Source: WLMZ01 sp031410915 (GTDB taxonomy: Bacteria > Actinomycetota > Acidimicrobiia > Acidimicrobiales > Ilumatobacteraceae). Taken from it: a stretch of 64,000 nucleotides of DNA. A program made the translations under genes and the position numbers. The notes beneath the pieces are model-generated. The model saw only the letters and a list, made by a program, of their open reading frames with translations. It searched no databases and was not told the origin of the DNA. Of this stretch, positions 1 through 8,629 are shown piece after piece (the stretch's first letter is position 1; every line of letters begins with the position of its first letter). The DNA lies in contig JANNZY010000147.1 in the NCBI GenBank assembly GCA_031410915.1, positions 62,001 to 126,000 on the forward strand, given 5' to 3'.

Positions 1-346
1 GGTGGTACTCGATCGCGCGCTGGTTGCCGAACCACAGCAGCGTCCGGCGGTCGTTGCACAGCGCGTACGACACAGTGCGTTTGGACGCCTCGGCCCACAG
101 CGGGACGGTGGCCACGAAGTCGGGTGTGTACTTGGGAACGTTCTTCTGCATGAACGGTGCCTGCCCACGCGTCACGCGGATCACCGACAGCGGACGGTCC
201 TGCAGCACCGGCAGGATCCGGTCGCTCATCCGGTCGAGGTAGTCGACGAGGTCGCGTTTGGTGACCTCCGAGCCGTCGAACAACGGTTGATCGAGATTCG
301 TGAGCTCGACACCGTCGCGCGACTCGTCGCTGCGCGCACCGGCCAC
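1..346 (-). CDS. LigD-type polymerase domain protein, N-terminal fragment (cut by window edge)
   Basis: Reading leftward from a GTG at 346, with an in-frame TAG at 356-358 just upstream, the frame stays open to the window edge for about 115 residues. The translation contains VELTNLDQPLF, TKRDLVDYLDRM, RPLSVIRV, FMQKNVPKYTPDF and RRTLLWFGNQRAIEYH. This order of motifs is what the N-terminus of the archaeo-eukaryotic-primase-like polymerase domain of LigD looks like; in bacteria that domain fills gaps during Ku-dependent non-homologous end joining. Because the gene is cut, I cannot tell whether it is a stand-alone polymerase subunit or fused to ligase and nuclease domains. It is divergent from the transporter gene that starts at 395, leaving only about 48 bp between the two starts. 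Confidence 0.72.
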   Translation of the reverse strand, partial: MAGARSDESRDGVELTNLDQPLFDGSEVTKRDLVDYLDRMSDRILPVLQDRPLSVIRVTRGQAPFMQKNVPKYTPDFVATVPLWAEASKRTVSYALCNDRRTLLWFGNQRAIEYH

Positions 347-394
347 GTCACAACCCTACTCGCCATCGCGAATCCCCGGTAGGGTCCCCGGCAC

Positions 395-961
395 GTGCAA
401 GCGTTCCTGATCAGCTGCGGCATCATCTTCGTCGCCGAACTCGGCGACAAGAGCCAGTTGATGGCGATGACCTTCGCCGCGCGCTACAAGGCGATCACGA
501 TCCTGGCTGCGATCACGGCCGCGACAGCAATTGTCCACCTGGCCAGCGTTTTGCTCGGTGCCGCGCTCGGCGTCACACTGCCGACCAAAGCGATCTCGAT
601 CGTCGCCGGCGTCGCGTTCCTCGGCTTCGCCGCGTGGACGCTGCGTGGCGATTCGCTCGACGATGACGAGGCCGACCGCGCCCAACGCAGCAGGCGCTCG
701 GTGTTCATGTCCGTCGGCCTGGCGTTCCTGCTCGCCGAACTCGGCGACAAGACGATGCTGGCCACGATCACGCTGGCGACGAACCACGGGCTGCTCGGCA
801 CGTGGCTCGGATCCACCGTCGGCATGGTGGCCGCCGACGCGCTCGCGATCGTCGTCGGTCAGCAGCTCGGTGCGCGGCTGCCCGAGCGCGTCATCAAGAT
901 CGGTGCGGCCATCACGTTCGTCGTCTTCGGTGTCCTGCTCATCATCGAGGGCCTTCGCTGA
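395..961 (+). CDS. TMEM165/GDT1 (UPF0016) family membrane transporter
   Basis: A 188-residue hydrophobic protein starting with GTG at 395. It carries the two family signature motifs: AELGDKSQ near residue 15 and AELGDKTM near residue 115, each within a three-helix half, with a charged cytoplasmic linker (about residues 88-104, rich in D/E/R) between the halves. The length and inverted-repeat layout match bacterial UPF0016/GDT1 proteins. Characterised relatives move Mn2+ (and in eukaryotes Ca2+) across membranes, so Mn2+ export is the best guess here, by family only. Its 3' end overlaps the convergent TetR gene by 20 bp. Confidence 0.88.
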   Translation: MQAFLISCGIIFVAELGDKSQLMAMTFAARYKAITILAAITAATAIVHLASVLLGAALGVTLPTKAISIVAGVAFLGFAAWTLRGDSLDDDEADRAQRSRRSVFMSVGLAFLLAELGDKTMLATITLATNHGLLGTWLGSTVGMVAADALAIVVGQQLGARLPERVIKIGAAITFVVFGVLLIIEGLR

Positions 962-1556
962 TCGCAGCGGTCGGCGGCGACGAGAAGATCAGGTCGATGG
1001 TGCCGGTCAACTGGCGGCGAGCGTCGACGATGGAGATGTTGCCGTGCACCCAGTTGCGCAACACGGCATTGAGCATCGCGTTCACCACATTGACGATCAG
1101 CGCCGCAATGTCCGGTGCGATCCCGTCGAGCACGTCACCCATCGTCGACTGCTCGCGCCCGGCGAAGCTGGCGTACTGCTCACGTGCCAGCGCGTCCGGC
1201 GTGTTGTCCATCAACGCGACAACGGTGTACACCTGCGGCCAACGCTCGAACGCGTTGAGAACGCGCATCATCAACTCCGTCAATCGCTCCTGCGCCGACG
1301 CGCCGCGCAGTGGTCGCCTCTGCACCTGGGCGACGAGCTGGTCACCCCATTCGACGAGCACCGCTGCAAACAAGTGCTCCTTGGAGGCGAAGTAGCGGTA
1401 CACGGTGCCGAGCGCGACATCGCCGTGATCGGCGACGTCGCGCATCTGGATCTTGTCGTAGGGCAGCTGCTGCAGCAGCTCCAACGCGGCCACCACGATG
1501 CGCTGCCGCCGCGCCCGTTGGGTCGGTGTCAGATCCTCTGGCAGCGGTGGCGACAT
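942..1556 (-). CDS. TetR/AcrR family transcriptional regulator
   Basis: A 204-residue protein with an N-terminal helix-turn-helix at about residues 12-60: RQRIVVAALELL, MRDVADHGDVALGTVYRYF and SKEHLFAAVL, the standard TetR DNA-binding core. The C-terminal three quarters is the ligand-binding helical domain. The helix-turn-helix wording resembles KstR-like actinobacterial regulators of steroid or lipid catabolism, but no such genes adjoin it, so the ligand is unknown. It starts at ATG 1556, 38 bp from the divergent phosphatase gene, which makes that gene or itself the likely target. Its 3' end overlaps the GDT1-family gene by 20 bp. Confidence 0.88.
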   Translation of the reverse strand: MSPPLPEDLTPTQRARRQRIVVAALELLQQLPYDKIQMRDVADHGDVALGTVYRYFASKEHLFAAVLVEWGDQLVAQVQRRPLRGASAQERLTELMMRVLNAFERWPQVYTVVALMDNTPDALAREQYASFAGREQSTMGDVLDGIAPDIAALIVNVVNAMLNAVLRNWVHGNISIVDARRQLTGTIDLIFSSPPTAAISEGPR

Positions 1557-1594
1557 GCCGTTCGAGACTACGTAATCGCAGCGCGAGTTGCGTG

Positions 1595-4129
1595 ATGGCT
1601 CCCCGTGGAAGCGTTCACTACTCTGCTGTCGTGATCCGGCAGAGGGCAGCGACGTGGCCGGTGGCCGGGGCGGCGCTCTTCATCGGGTTGTTCGTACTCG
1701 GCTCGCTCGCGACGCTGCTGTCCGTTCGCACCGAGCAGGATGCAGCGCGATTGCGCGACGCGCGAGCGGCCGAGATCGTGTCGTCACGGTTGAGCGGAGC
1801 GTTGCAACACACGGTGGCGGCCCTGCGCGGCGCGGATGCGCTGGCGGTCGACGGATCGGTCAGCGCAGACGAGTTCACCGCCTACGCCCGTGACATCGTC
1901 GACGGATCGCTGTACCGAGCGATCGCGTTCGCGCGGGTCGTCAGTGGCGGCGACCGGGCGGCGTTCGAGGCGTCCACGGGGCTCATCATCCGTGACACGG
2001 ACGGCAAGGGCGGTCTGGTCACCGCACCACAGCGGGATCAATATTACGTCGTGACCGAGGTGTATCCGCAGACCGATCAAACGATCTCGCTGCGCGGCTT
2101 CGACATCGCCAGTGACCCGATTCGCCGTGACGCCGCGCAACGGTCGTTGGACGTCGCCGAACCGGTGGTCTCGAACCGGATCAGTCTCGCCGACAGCGGG
2201 CGACCCGGCGTGTTCGTGGTCCAGGGCGTGCACCTCCAGGACGGCACGACTGTCGGTTTCCTGTCCAGCGGCATCGCGATCGACTCGCTCGTCCAATCGG
2301 CCGGCATCCGCCCGGGCACCGACTTCCAGCTGTCGCTCGACGGGGTGGTCCTCGCCGGCACTGGCGGTGGCGGCGAGTCGCGGAACTTCGACGTCGCCGG
2401 ACGCACCTTCGTGGTCGATGTCGACGACCCCAGTGGCGTCAACCTCTCGCTGCCGGCGCTGATCGGCGCAGGCACGTTGCTGCTCGGAGTCGGGGTCGTG
2501 CTCGCCTACCGCCGCGACCGCCGTCAAACGGCCCGATTGGCGGCGACGGCACGACGCAACCGCGGCATCGCTGCCCTCGGTCAGCGCCTGGCCGGAGCGA
2601 GCAACGTCGACGCCGTCCTGACCGAGGTGCTCGGTTTGGCCCCGACGATCCTCGAGTCCGACCGGTGCGTGGTCGTACGCCGCTCGCTCGGCGATCAGGC
2701 TCTGTTCGTCACCGAGCGCGGCGCCGAGCTGATCGGCGCCTGGGCTTTGCACGCGGGCCCGATCCGCGACACGGAGACGGGCCCGCTGGCCGACACGTTG
2801 CGTACCAAACGCACCGTGTCGGTGCCGACCCGAGTGAGACTCGCTGAGTTGTATCCGGGGCTGGCGACGGGCACTGGCGAGCTGGCGCTGCAGTCGTTGG
2901 TATGCGTACCGCTCGTGTTCGCCGACGACATCTGCGTCGGCGCGATCGGCTTCGGCTGGTCGAACGACCTGACGACGTCGGAGTTGGATCACCGCCTCGT
3001 TGCCGCTGACACCATCGGAGAACTCGCCAGCAGAGCGCTCGAGCGGGCTTTCATCACAGAGGTCGTGCAAACAGGGGCCGGACATCTCAGCGCGTTCGCG
3101 CAGGACCTGGCCCGAGCGCGTACGGCGGCCGAAGTGCAAGCCGCGGTCCGCGAGCACGTGCCCTTGGTCCTCAACGCCCGGTCCGCCGAACTGGCCGGCG
3201 CGAGCGATGTGGCTGACGGAACACCGAACAGCACTGGACTAGACGTCCCCGGTCAAACCGGGCAGCGGTTGCGACTGGAGTGGATCGGCCCTCCGTCGAC
3301 GTCACCGACACAGAGCTCGGTGCTGCAGACACTGACCGAACTCGTCGGCCAGACGCTTGCCCGCATCTCGCTGACCGAGCAGGAGCACCAGTTGATCGTG
3401 CAGCTGCAGCAGGAGGTGCTCGACGTGCAGACGACGTTCGACGGCCTGGAGATTGCTGTCACCTACCGACCGGCGATGCGTCTGGTCGGCATCGGAGGCG
3501 ACTTCTACGACGTCATCAAGTCCGACCTCGGCCAGCTGTACGTCGTCATCGGCGACGTCACCGGCCACGGCACGGAGGCCGTCACTGCGATGGCCGAGCT
3601 ACGAGCACTGATCAACCATCTGCTCCGCTCCAGCGAACAGTTGGAAGCAGTATGCGCCCATGTCGATTCGCTGCTCGCTCGACGCAAGATATTCGCGACG
3701 GCCCAGATCGTCGAGGTCGACCGCCGCCACAACGAGTTGCGCTACATCAATGCCGGCCATCCCTACCCGGTGCTGCGCCGCGCCGGCGGTGGCACGGAGA
3801 CTTTGCGCGAGGGACACCGACCGCTCCTGGGACTGGTGTCGAACAACCGTGCCGCGCGGCAGGCTTCTCGTATCGACTTCGCTCCCGGCGACGAGCTTGT
3901 CCTGTACACCGACGGGCTCATCGAGCGCCGCGCGGAACCGCTCGACGAAAGCATGCGCCTGCTCGCTGAAGCGATCGACACGACCGGCACGATCACGATG
4001 GCAGAGCTGTTGCGTTCGTTGCTCGACCGAACCGACGCACTCGGCGCGCAGGACAAGGTTGACGACGACATCGCGATGGTGGGCGTGCGGTCCATCGCGA
4101 CGTCGCCGTCACAGGTCGATCACCAGTAG
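1595..4129 (+). CDS. Membrane CHASE-GAF-SpoIIE (PP2C-type) serine phosphatase
   Basis: About 844 residues if ATG 1595 is the start; GTG 1631 (12 residues later) is equally possible, since neither has a clear ribosome-binding site. Order: a membrane helix (about 22-43), an extracellular CHASE-type sensor with DSLYRAIAFARVV and QYYVVTEVYPQ, a second membrane helix at about 290-310, a GAF domain, then a C-terminal SpoIIE/PP2C catalytic domain. The catalytic motifs are complete: GGDFYD (~634), GDVTGHG (~653), NAGHPYP (~719), LYTDGLIE (~769) and DDDIAMV (~822). Such enzymes dephosphorylate anti-sigma-factor antagonists in partner-switching cascades, so this should couple an external small-molecule signal to an intracellular sigma/anti-sigma switch. 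No partner lies beside it. Confidence 0.88.
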   Translation: MAPRGSVHYSAVVIRQRAATWPVAGAALFIGLFVLGSLATLLSVRTEQDAARLRDARAAEIVSSRLSGALQHTVAALRGADALAVDGSVSADEFTAYARDIVDGSLYRAIAFARVVSGGDRAAFEASTGLIIRDTDGKGGLVTAPQRDQYYVVTEVYPQTDQTISLRGFDIASDPIRRDAAQRSLDVAEPVVSNRISLADSGRPGVFVVQGVHLQDGTTVGFLSSGIAIDSLVQSAGIRPGTDFQLSLDGVVLAGTGGGGESRNFDVAGRTFVVDVDDPSGVNLSLPALIGAGTLLLGVGVVLAYRRDRRQTARLAATARRNRGIAALGQRLAGASNVDAVLTEVLGLAPTILESDRCVVVRRSLGDQALFVTERGAELIGAWALHAGPIRDTETGPLADTLRTKRTVSVPTRVRLAELYPGLATGTGELALQSLVCVPLVFADDICVGAIGFGWSNDLTTSELDHRLVAADTIGELASRALERAFITEVVQTGAGHLSAFAQDLARARTAAEVQAAVREHVPLVLNARSAELAGASDVADGTPNSTGLDVPGQTGQRLRLEWIGPPSTSPTQSSVLQTLTELVGQTLARISLTEQEHQLIVQLQQEVLDVQTTFDGLEIAVTYRPAMRLVGIGGDFYDVIKSDLGQLYVVIGDVTGHGTEAVTAMAELRALINHLLRSSEQLEAVCAHVDSLLARRKIFATAQIVEVDRRHNELRYINAGHPYPVLRRAGGGTETLREGHRPLLGLVSNNRAARQASRIDFAPGDELVLYTDGLIERRAEPLDESMRLLAEAIDTTGTITMAELLRSLLDRTDALGAQDKVDDDIAMVGVRSIATSPSQVDHQ

Positions 4130-4275
4130 TGCGCCCGGCCACCGATCTGGCGGCCACCACGACCGAGCAGCATGAGCACGAGTCCGACGATGGCCAAGAT
4201 GATGCCCACCGTCCAGAGGAGGGGGACCGACAGCAAGAAGCCGATGAGCATGAGGATGAGTCCAGCAATAATCAT
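4120..4275 (-). CDS. Small two-helix membrane protein (DUF6131-like)
   Basis: A 51-residue protein read from ATG 4275. Two hydrophobic stretches (IIAGLILMLIGFLL and VGIILAIVGLVLMLL) flank a short loop with LLWTV, and the tail ends RGGRQIGGRAHYW. This pattern, with its glycine-rich, aromatic-ended tail, is typical of very small actinobacterial membrane proteins grouped as DUF6131; function unknown. Its last ten bases overlap the end of the SpoIIE phosphatase gene on the other strand. The much longer reading frame that extends upstream of it is not supported: only this segment has sensible composition. Confidence 0.7.
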   Translation of the reverse strand: MIIAGLILMLIGFLLSVPLLWTVGIILAIVGLVLMLLGRGGRQIGGRAHYW

Positions 4276-4359
4276 GCGAAGGATGTGCCCGATCTTCGCA
4301 TCGGCGAAACGTCGCCTCCCGATGTCACCCGACCTCGCGCAAAGGACGTCTGTCTGTTC

Positions 4360-4971
4360 ATGTCGATCCTCGCTCGGTCCAGAATCGCGACACTGGCGTT
4401 CGGCCTTCTCGGCGGCTGCGCGCTCGGTGTCATCGCCAGGGTGTGGATGCGTGTCATCTCGGAGGATCCAGAGTTCAGTTGGTCCGGCACGATCTTCATC
4501 GTCGGCGGCTTCACGATCTTCGGGTTCGGCCAGTCGCTTGCCGCAGTCGCTCGCCGACGCAATCCGCGACGCTGGCTGCTGACCATCGTCCGCGTCATCG
4601 CCGCGATCACGATGGCTCCGCTGTTCTTCGCCGCCGGCGGGATCATGTTCCCGACGGTGATCGGCGGTGCCCTGGCGTGGTTCCGCACGCAATGGCCATT
4701 CGCCGCCCGGTTCGTGGCCGCCCTGATCGCCACCGCACCCGTCGTGATCGTCGGCAAGCAGATCGTGGATTCGTTCGATTGGTCGCTGCACGCGCTCGCG
4801 GGATTCGTGATGATGCTCGCCATCTACGGCGTCATCGTGTCGGCCACCCGGTTCGTCGTCGCGCCACAATTCGACGGCTGGCGGCTCGTCGGGTGGGCGC
4901 GCATCGCCGGGCCGATCCTTGCCTTCGCGTCGATCGGGCTCGTCGTCCTGGCTACGACAGGAGTCGGATAG
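4360..4971 (+). CDS. Predicted integral membrane protein, unknown function
   Basis: Read from ATG 4360, with a purine-rich AAAGGA about 14 bases upstream, giving 203 residues. At least five hydrophobic segments are visible, including LAFGLLGGCALGVIARVWM, TIFIVGGFTIFGFG, IAAITMAPLFFAAGGIMF, FVMMLAIYGVIVSA and ILAFASIGLVVLATT. Short arginine-rich loops such as ARRRNPRRW sit between them. I do not recognise a family. The gene stands divergent from the small DUF6131-like gene (84 bp between starts) and convergent with the next gene, from which it is separated by 4 bp. Longer upstream extensions of the frame were rejected because they overlap the small gene's start. Confidence 0.72.
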   Translation: MSILARSRIATLAFGLLGGCALGVIARVWMRVISEDPEFSWSGTIFIVGGFTIFGFGQSLAAVARRRNPRRWLLTIVRVIAAITMAPLFFAAGGIMFPTVIGGALAWFRTQWPFAARFVAALIATAPVVIVGKQIVDSFDWSLHALAGFVMMLAIYGVIVSATRFVVAPQFDGWRLVGWARIAGPILAFASIGLVVLATTGVG

Positions 4972-4975
4972 GCGT

Positions 4976-5668
4976 CTATTGCGGCGGATCGATGGTGTCG
5001 TTGCCGGGCGCGGGTTCGATCTTCAGCACCCAGGTGCCCGACGGTACACCGGTTGCCGTTGACGGCGGCGGAGTGTCGGCGGCGCGATGGTTGTTCGACA
5101 ACAGCTGGCCGATGATGGGCAGCGCCACCACGTTCGCAGCGTGCAGGACACCCATGATCAACAAGATCCCGGCGACTCGCGCGACTTCGTGCTTCAGCTG
5201 CGCGCCCGTCGACCCGACCCAATTCGACGGCTCGACGAACGTGACTGTGAACAACACGAACGACGTGAAGATCAAGTAGTAGGCCACGTCGGTGAGAACC
5301 AGGTAGCTCTTGCCTGTGCGCGGTTGGGCTCGGAACACGTCGGCCGCATACGAGCGCCCGAAGCGCTTGATGAACGGCCCGAGCGCCACGGCGAGCGCGA
5401 CGAGGACGATGTCGGTGATCAGTTCGATGACCCACCAGGGCATGACGAACCTCCTGTTGTCGTAGTCGGACAGAGCGAATGAGAGCGCCGTGGTCGCCGC
5501 GACGAAGGCCGCGATCGACAACGCGAGACGCCATCGGAAGCGCCGTCGCTCGCGGGCGTCCTCCAGGCTGAGCCGGACACGGGCGAACAGGTCGGGGTTC
5601 TCGACGGTGCCAGCGCGGGCGGCGGTGAACGCGTCGACGAGTTGTTGCTCGAGGGTTGTCGTGCTCAC
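4976..5668 (-). CDS. Four-helix membrane protein coupled to the ECF sigma factor
   Basis: About 230 residues from a GTG at 5668 whose last bases overlap the sigma factor stop (GTGA, 5665-5668), so translation is probably coupled. A soluble N-terminus of about 45 residues (TTLEQQLVDAFTAARAG, DLFARVRLSLEDARERRR) precedes four hydrophobic segments: LALSIAAFVAATTALSFAL, VIELITDIVLVALAVALG, YYLIFTSFVLFTVTFV and GILLIMGVLHAANVVALPI. The position directly downstream of an ECF sigma gene is where anti-sigma factors usually sit, and a short cytoplasmic N-terminus followed by membrane helices fits that role. No zinc-binding HxxxCxxC motif is present, so assignment as an anti-sigma factor is inference only. 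Confidence 0.72.
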   Translation of the reverse strand: MSTTTLEQQLVDAFTAARAGTVENPDLFARVRLSLEDARERRRFRWRLALSIAAFVAATTALSFALSDYDNRRFVMPWWVIELITDIVLVALAVALGPFIKRFGRSYAADVFRAQPRTGKSYLVLTDVAYYLIFTSFVLFTVTFVEPSNWVGSTGAQLKHEVARVAGILLIMGVLHAANVVALPIIGQLLSNNHRAADTPPPSTATGVPSGTWVLKIEPAPGNDTIDPPQ

Positions 5669-6258
5669 CGACTGCCCCCGAGCTCGCGGTCCAGTGCAGC
5701 CATCGCCCGCCGCAAGTGCGTCTTCACGGAATTGACGGAGATCGCGAGCGTGGTCGCGATTCGCTCGATCGAGCACTCCTCGAAGTAGCGCAGCGTGATG
5801 CAGTCGCGCTGGCGCGAGGGCAGGCCACGAACGGCTTCTAGCACTCGCCGGTGTTGTTCGGAACGCACCAGCTCGTCACCCGCGGCATCGGCGACGACGT
5901 CGATGTCTCGGCCGGCTGCTGCATGGTGACGCAGCGACACCAGGCCGCGACGGTTGTGGTCGCGTGCCAGGTTGAGCACGATCGAGCGGAGGTAGGCGGG
6001 CGCACGTTCCATCGCATCGATCCGGCCAGCGCTGCGGGCCAGGCGAAGGAACGCTTCCTGCACGATGTCTTCTGCCGCGTCGCGATCGTCGACGAAGAGA
6101 CGCGCGAGACGGACCAGCGACCGCCCGTCACTCTCGAACAGTCGCACGACCAACGTCTCGGCATCGAGCGTGATCGCCTCGCCCTGCACGCGTGCCGCTG
6201 CGATCGCGGCGAGCAGACGCTGTCCAGGCGCGACTGGTACGGCGATGCCCAGGCTCAT
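5665..6258 (-). CDS. ECF-type RNA polymerase sigma factor (sigma-70 family)
   Basis: A 197-residue protein from ATG 6258. Region 2 is visible at about residues 50-80 (RLFVDDRDAAEDIVQEAFLR), followed by ERAPAYLRSIVLNLARDHNR, and region 4 at the C-terminus (LPSRQRDCITLRYFEE, IERIATTLAISVNSVKTHL) with a helix-turn-helix. It lacks regions 1 and 3 of housekeeping sigma factors, as expected of the extracytoplasmic-function group. The downstream gene overlaps its stop by 4 bp and encodes a membrane protein that may be its regulator. Upstream, 101 bp separates it from the YihY-type gene on the same strand, so it may belong to that transcription unit. Confidence 0.9.
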   Translation of the reverse strand: MSLGIAVPVAPGQRLLAAIAAARVQGEAITLDAETLVVRLFESDGRSLVRLARLFVDDRDAAEDIVQEAFLRLARSAGRIDAMERAPAYLRSIVLNLARDHNRRGLVSLRHHAAAGRDIDVVADAAGDELVRSEQHRRVLEAVRGLPSRQRDCITLRYFEECSIERIATTLAISVNSVKTHLRRAMAALDRELGGSR

Positions 6259-6359
6259 CTCGACGCCCTCACCGGGTCATCCTCTCATCGTCGCCACCCC
6301 CGGACGGACGATCTCGAGCCGGCAATGGGTGACACCGACCTTGCGCTGCGTGATGGGCG

Positions 6360-7364
6360 CTATCCGGCGCGCGCGGCAAACAGCGAACGGGGCCAGCCGC
6401 GTTCGGTGATGACGACGTTGATCTCGGCGGACAGCATCGTGATCTGGGCGATCAGGAACAGCCACGAGAGCAGGCCGATGACGACCGCGAAGGTGCCGTA
6501 CGTCTGCGACGCGCCGTCCAGGACGCGGCTGACGTACACGCCGCCGAACAGTTGCAGCAGCGTGTAGGCGCCACCGGCCACGCACGCACCAGGGCCTACG
6601 TCGCGCCAGCTGACGGCCTTCACGGTCAACACACGGAACGCGACCATGAACGCGAGGACGTTCCATCCCACGGTCAGCACGAACAGAACTGCGGTCGCGG
6701 CAACCCCGGGCACGACCAGCGTCGCAAGCTGCGCGAGCGTTGTCGACGAGATCAGCAGCGCCGAGATCACGACCAGCATCAGCAGCGAGCGCAGACGCTT
6801 GGCGACGAACGTCGGCTCGGCCTCGTGTTGTACACGCCAGACCCCGTTCATCGCGTCCTGCGCGGCCTGCATCGCGCCGAGGCCGGCCCACAACGCCCCG
6901 GCCAAACCAACGACCAGCGCGATCGGGTTGCCGCCGAGCGGCGACGCGACCGAGGACGCGATCGTGTCTCCGATGATCGGGAACTGCCCGAGCGCCGAGT
7001 TGGCGATGTCGCGGCGGAGTTGCTCATCGCCTTCGAGCGCGAAGCCCAGGATCGTGACGAGCGCGAGCATCGCCGGGAAGATCGAGAAGAACCCGTAGTA
7101 GGCGATCAGCGCGGCGAGCCGGCCGGCGCGATCGTCGCCGAAGCGGCGAATCGCTGCGACCGGAATTGCGGTCCAGGGTCGGCGCTGCACAGCGAGGTCG
7201 ATCCGGCCGAGCACCCCGTCCTTCGACGTCTGCGGAGTGCGGGGCACCGGCTCGGAGATCACAGCCGCAGCTGGTGTGCTGGAGCTCCGAGCCAGGGCGA
7301 GCGCAAGAACAGCGAGCGAGGCCACGGTCATCGGCAGATCCGATCGCGCATCGTCTTTGCTCAT
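6360..7364 (-). CDS. YihY/BrkB family inner membrane protein
   Basis: A 334-residue protein from ATG 7364. Family features are visible: ALIAYYGFFSIFPAMLALVT near residue 90, a first-helix pair, the KRLRSLLMLVVISALL segment, and a C-terminal core with LLSWLFLIAQITMLSAEIN just before the end. The family (UPF0761/BrkB) is widespread and membrane-embedded with six helices; it was once misnamed ribonuclease BN, and its molecular role is not established. The first 60 residues are low-complexity and probably cytoplasmic; a later start at the in-frame ATG 11 codons downstream is possible. It lies 62 bp after the methyltransferase gene on the same strand. Confidence 0.87.
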   Translation of the reverse strand: MSKDDARSDLPMTVASLAVLALALARSSSTPAAAVISEPVPRTPQTSKDGVLGRIDLAVQRRPWTAIPVAAIRRFGDDRAGRLAALIAYYGFFSIFPAMLALVTILGFALEGDEQLRRDIANSALGQFPIIGDTIASSVASPLGGNPIALVVGLAGALWAGLGAMQAAQDAMNGVWRVQHEAEPTFVAKRLRSLLMLVVISALLISSTTLAQLATLVVPGVAATAVLFVLTVGWNVLAFMVAFRVLTVKAVSWRDVGPGACVAGGAYTLLQLFGGVYVSRVLDGASQTYGTFAVVIGLLSWLFLIAQITMLSAEINVVITERGWPRSLFAARAG

Positions 7365-7426
7365 CGATGACCGCTACCCGTCGACGGGTGATCACAGACG
7401 CGGGACGCTCCCAGGGAGCATTCGGG

Positions 7427-8518
7427 TCAGGGACGGACGTCGAGGATCATGTTGAAAGGGGTTTCGGCGGCGCGGCGGACTGTCGCAAAGCCGGCGTCGG
7501 TCAAGACAGTGCGGAGCTCGGCTTCTCCCGCTTGCGCGCCGAGGCACGCGGCGCCCGTGCCACCCTGAGCCCGAGACGCCGGCGTGCAGATGAACGTCGA
7601 TGCCGAATAGAAGATGCGCCCGACGAGGTTGAAGTTGTCCTCCGGACGATCGTTGGCACTCGGCTCGACGAGCAGGAACACGCCGTCGGCAGCGAGCGAC
7701 GCGCGGATGTGCGCAGCAGCGGACGTCGGGTCGCCCATGTCGTGCAGCGCGTCGAAAACGCACACGAGGCCGTAGTCCGTGCCCGGGAACTCGGCGGCCG
7801 ACGCAACCTCGAAGCGCACGCGATCTGCGACACCGCACTCGTCTGCCCGGCGACGAGCCGCATCGATGGAATCGGCGTGGTAGTCGTAGCCGACGAACGT
7901 CGACGCCGGGTAGGCCTGCGCCATCAGGATCGTCGACGATCCGTGCCCGCAGCCGACGTCGGCAACGTGAATACCGCGCTCGAGCGCGGCTTCGAGGCCG
8001 TCGATCGCGGGGATCCACGACGAGGTCAGGTTGGCCGCGTAGCCGGGGCGGAAGAACCGCTCGGTCCCGACGAACAGATCGTGGTGATGTTGATGCCAGC
8101 CGACACCTGCGCCGGTCTGGAAGCCGTGACGTACGGCGTCCTCGTCGCGGTGCATCGACGACACGACGGCCATGCCGCCGGCCAGGAAGGTCGGCAAGGT
8201 TTCGTCGGCCAAGCAGGCCGCCTGGGCCCCGTCCAGGAAGAACCGGCCCGTCGCCGCCTCGTAGTTCGCATAGCCACTGGCCGCTTGGGCCAGCAGCCAC
8301 TCGCGCAGGTACCGGGCGTCGCAGCCCGTGCTGGCAGCGAGCTCGTCCGGGGTCGACGGACCGTTCGCGACGAGAGCCGCATACAGGCCGAGCTTGTCGC
8401 CGAGCACGACGGTGGCTGCGTGGGCCACCGCAGCGAGGTCGGCCGCGAACTTGAACGTGAACGCTTCGATGTCCGCTGGTGAGGCGGTCGTGGTCGCAGT
8501 TGTGGTGGTGGTTGACAT
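7427..8518 (-). CDS. Class I SAM-dependent methyltransferase with N-terminal winged-helix domain
   Basis: 363 residues from ATG 8518, chosen because AAGGAG lies about 5 bases upstream on this strand and because the earlier frame overlaps the divergent SnoaL gene. The N-terminal 110 residues form a helix-turn-helix dimerisation region (LYAALVANGPSTPDELA, YLREWLLAQAASGY), as in O-methyltransferase-like proteins. The SAM-binding motif I is VADVGCGHGSSTILMAQAYP near residue 185, followed by FVGYDYHADSID and CVFDALHDMGDP. This layout matches actinobacterial proteins of the Rv2258c type, whose substrate is unknown. A threonine-rich N-terminus (MSTTTTTATTTASPADIE) is unusual but in frame with the ribosome-binding site. 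It probably shares a divergent control region with the SnoaL-APH-methyltransferase operon. Confidence 0.86.
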   Translation of the reverse strand: MSTTTTTATTTASPADIEAFTFKFAADLAAVAHAATVVLGDKLGLYAALVANGPSTPDELAASTGCDARYLREWLLAQAASGYANYEAATGRFFLDGAQAACLADETLPTFLAGGMAVVSSMHRDEDAVRHGFQTGAGVGWHQHHHDLFVGTERFFRPGYAANLTSSWIPAIDGLEAALERGIHVADVGCGHGSSTILMAQAYPASTFVGYDYHADSIDAARRRADECGVADRVRFEVASAAEFPGTDYGLVCVFDALHDMGDPTSAAAHIRASLAADGVFLLVEPSANDRPEDNFNLVGRIFYSASTFICTPASRAQGGTGAACLGAQAGEAELRTVLTDAGFATVRRAAETPFNMILDVRP

Positions 8519-8558
8519 GTGGCTCTCCTTGTGACGAGGGTGGAAACGCACGATGCTC

Positions 8559-8596
8559 CGCTGCGTTTGCAGCGAGCCTGCAGCGTGCACTGCAGG
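8559..8596. promoter_or_regulatory. Two adjacent dyads in a divergent promoter region
   Basis: Between the methyltransferase start (8518, leftward) and the SnoaL-like start (8630, rightward) lie two close inverted repeats: CGCTGC-GTTT-GCAGCG at 8559-8574 and CCTGCAG-CGTGCA-CTGCAGG at 8577-8596. A further CTGCAA half-site follows at about 8601. All share a TGCAG core. Dyads placed between divergent genes are typical repressor operators; the binding protein is not identified. Confidence 0.45.
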
Positions 8597-8629
8597 GTTT
8601 CTGCAAGCCGTCGGACGGATGTTTGCTGC

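Noticed and set aside
1310..1594. Longer N-terminus of the SpoIIE phosphatase
   Set aside because: That stretch is antisense to the TetR gene and gives an Arg/Ala/Pro-rich sequence before the first membrane helix.
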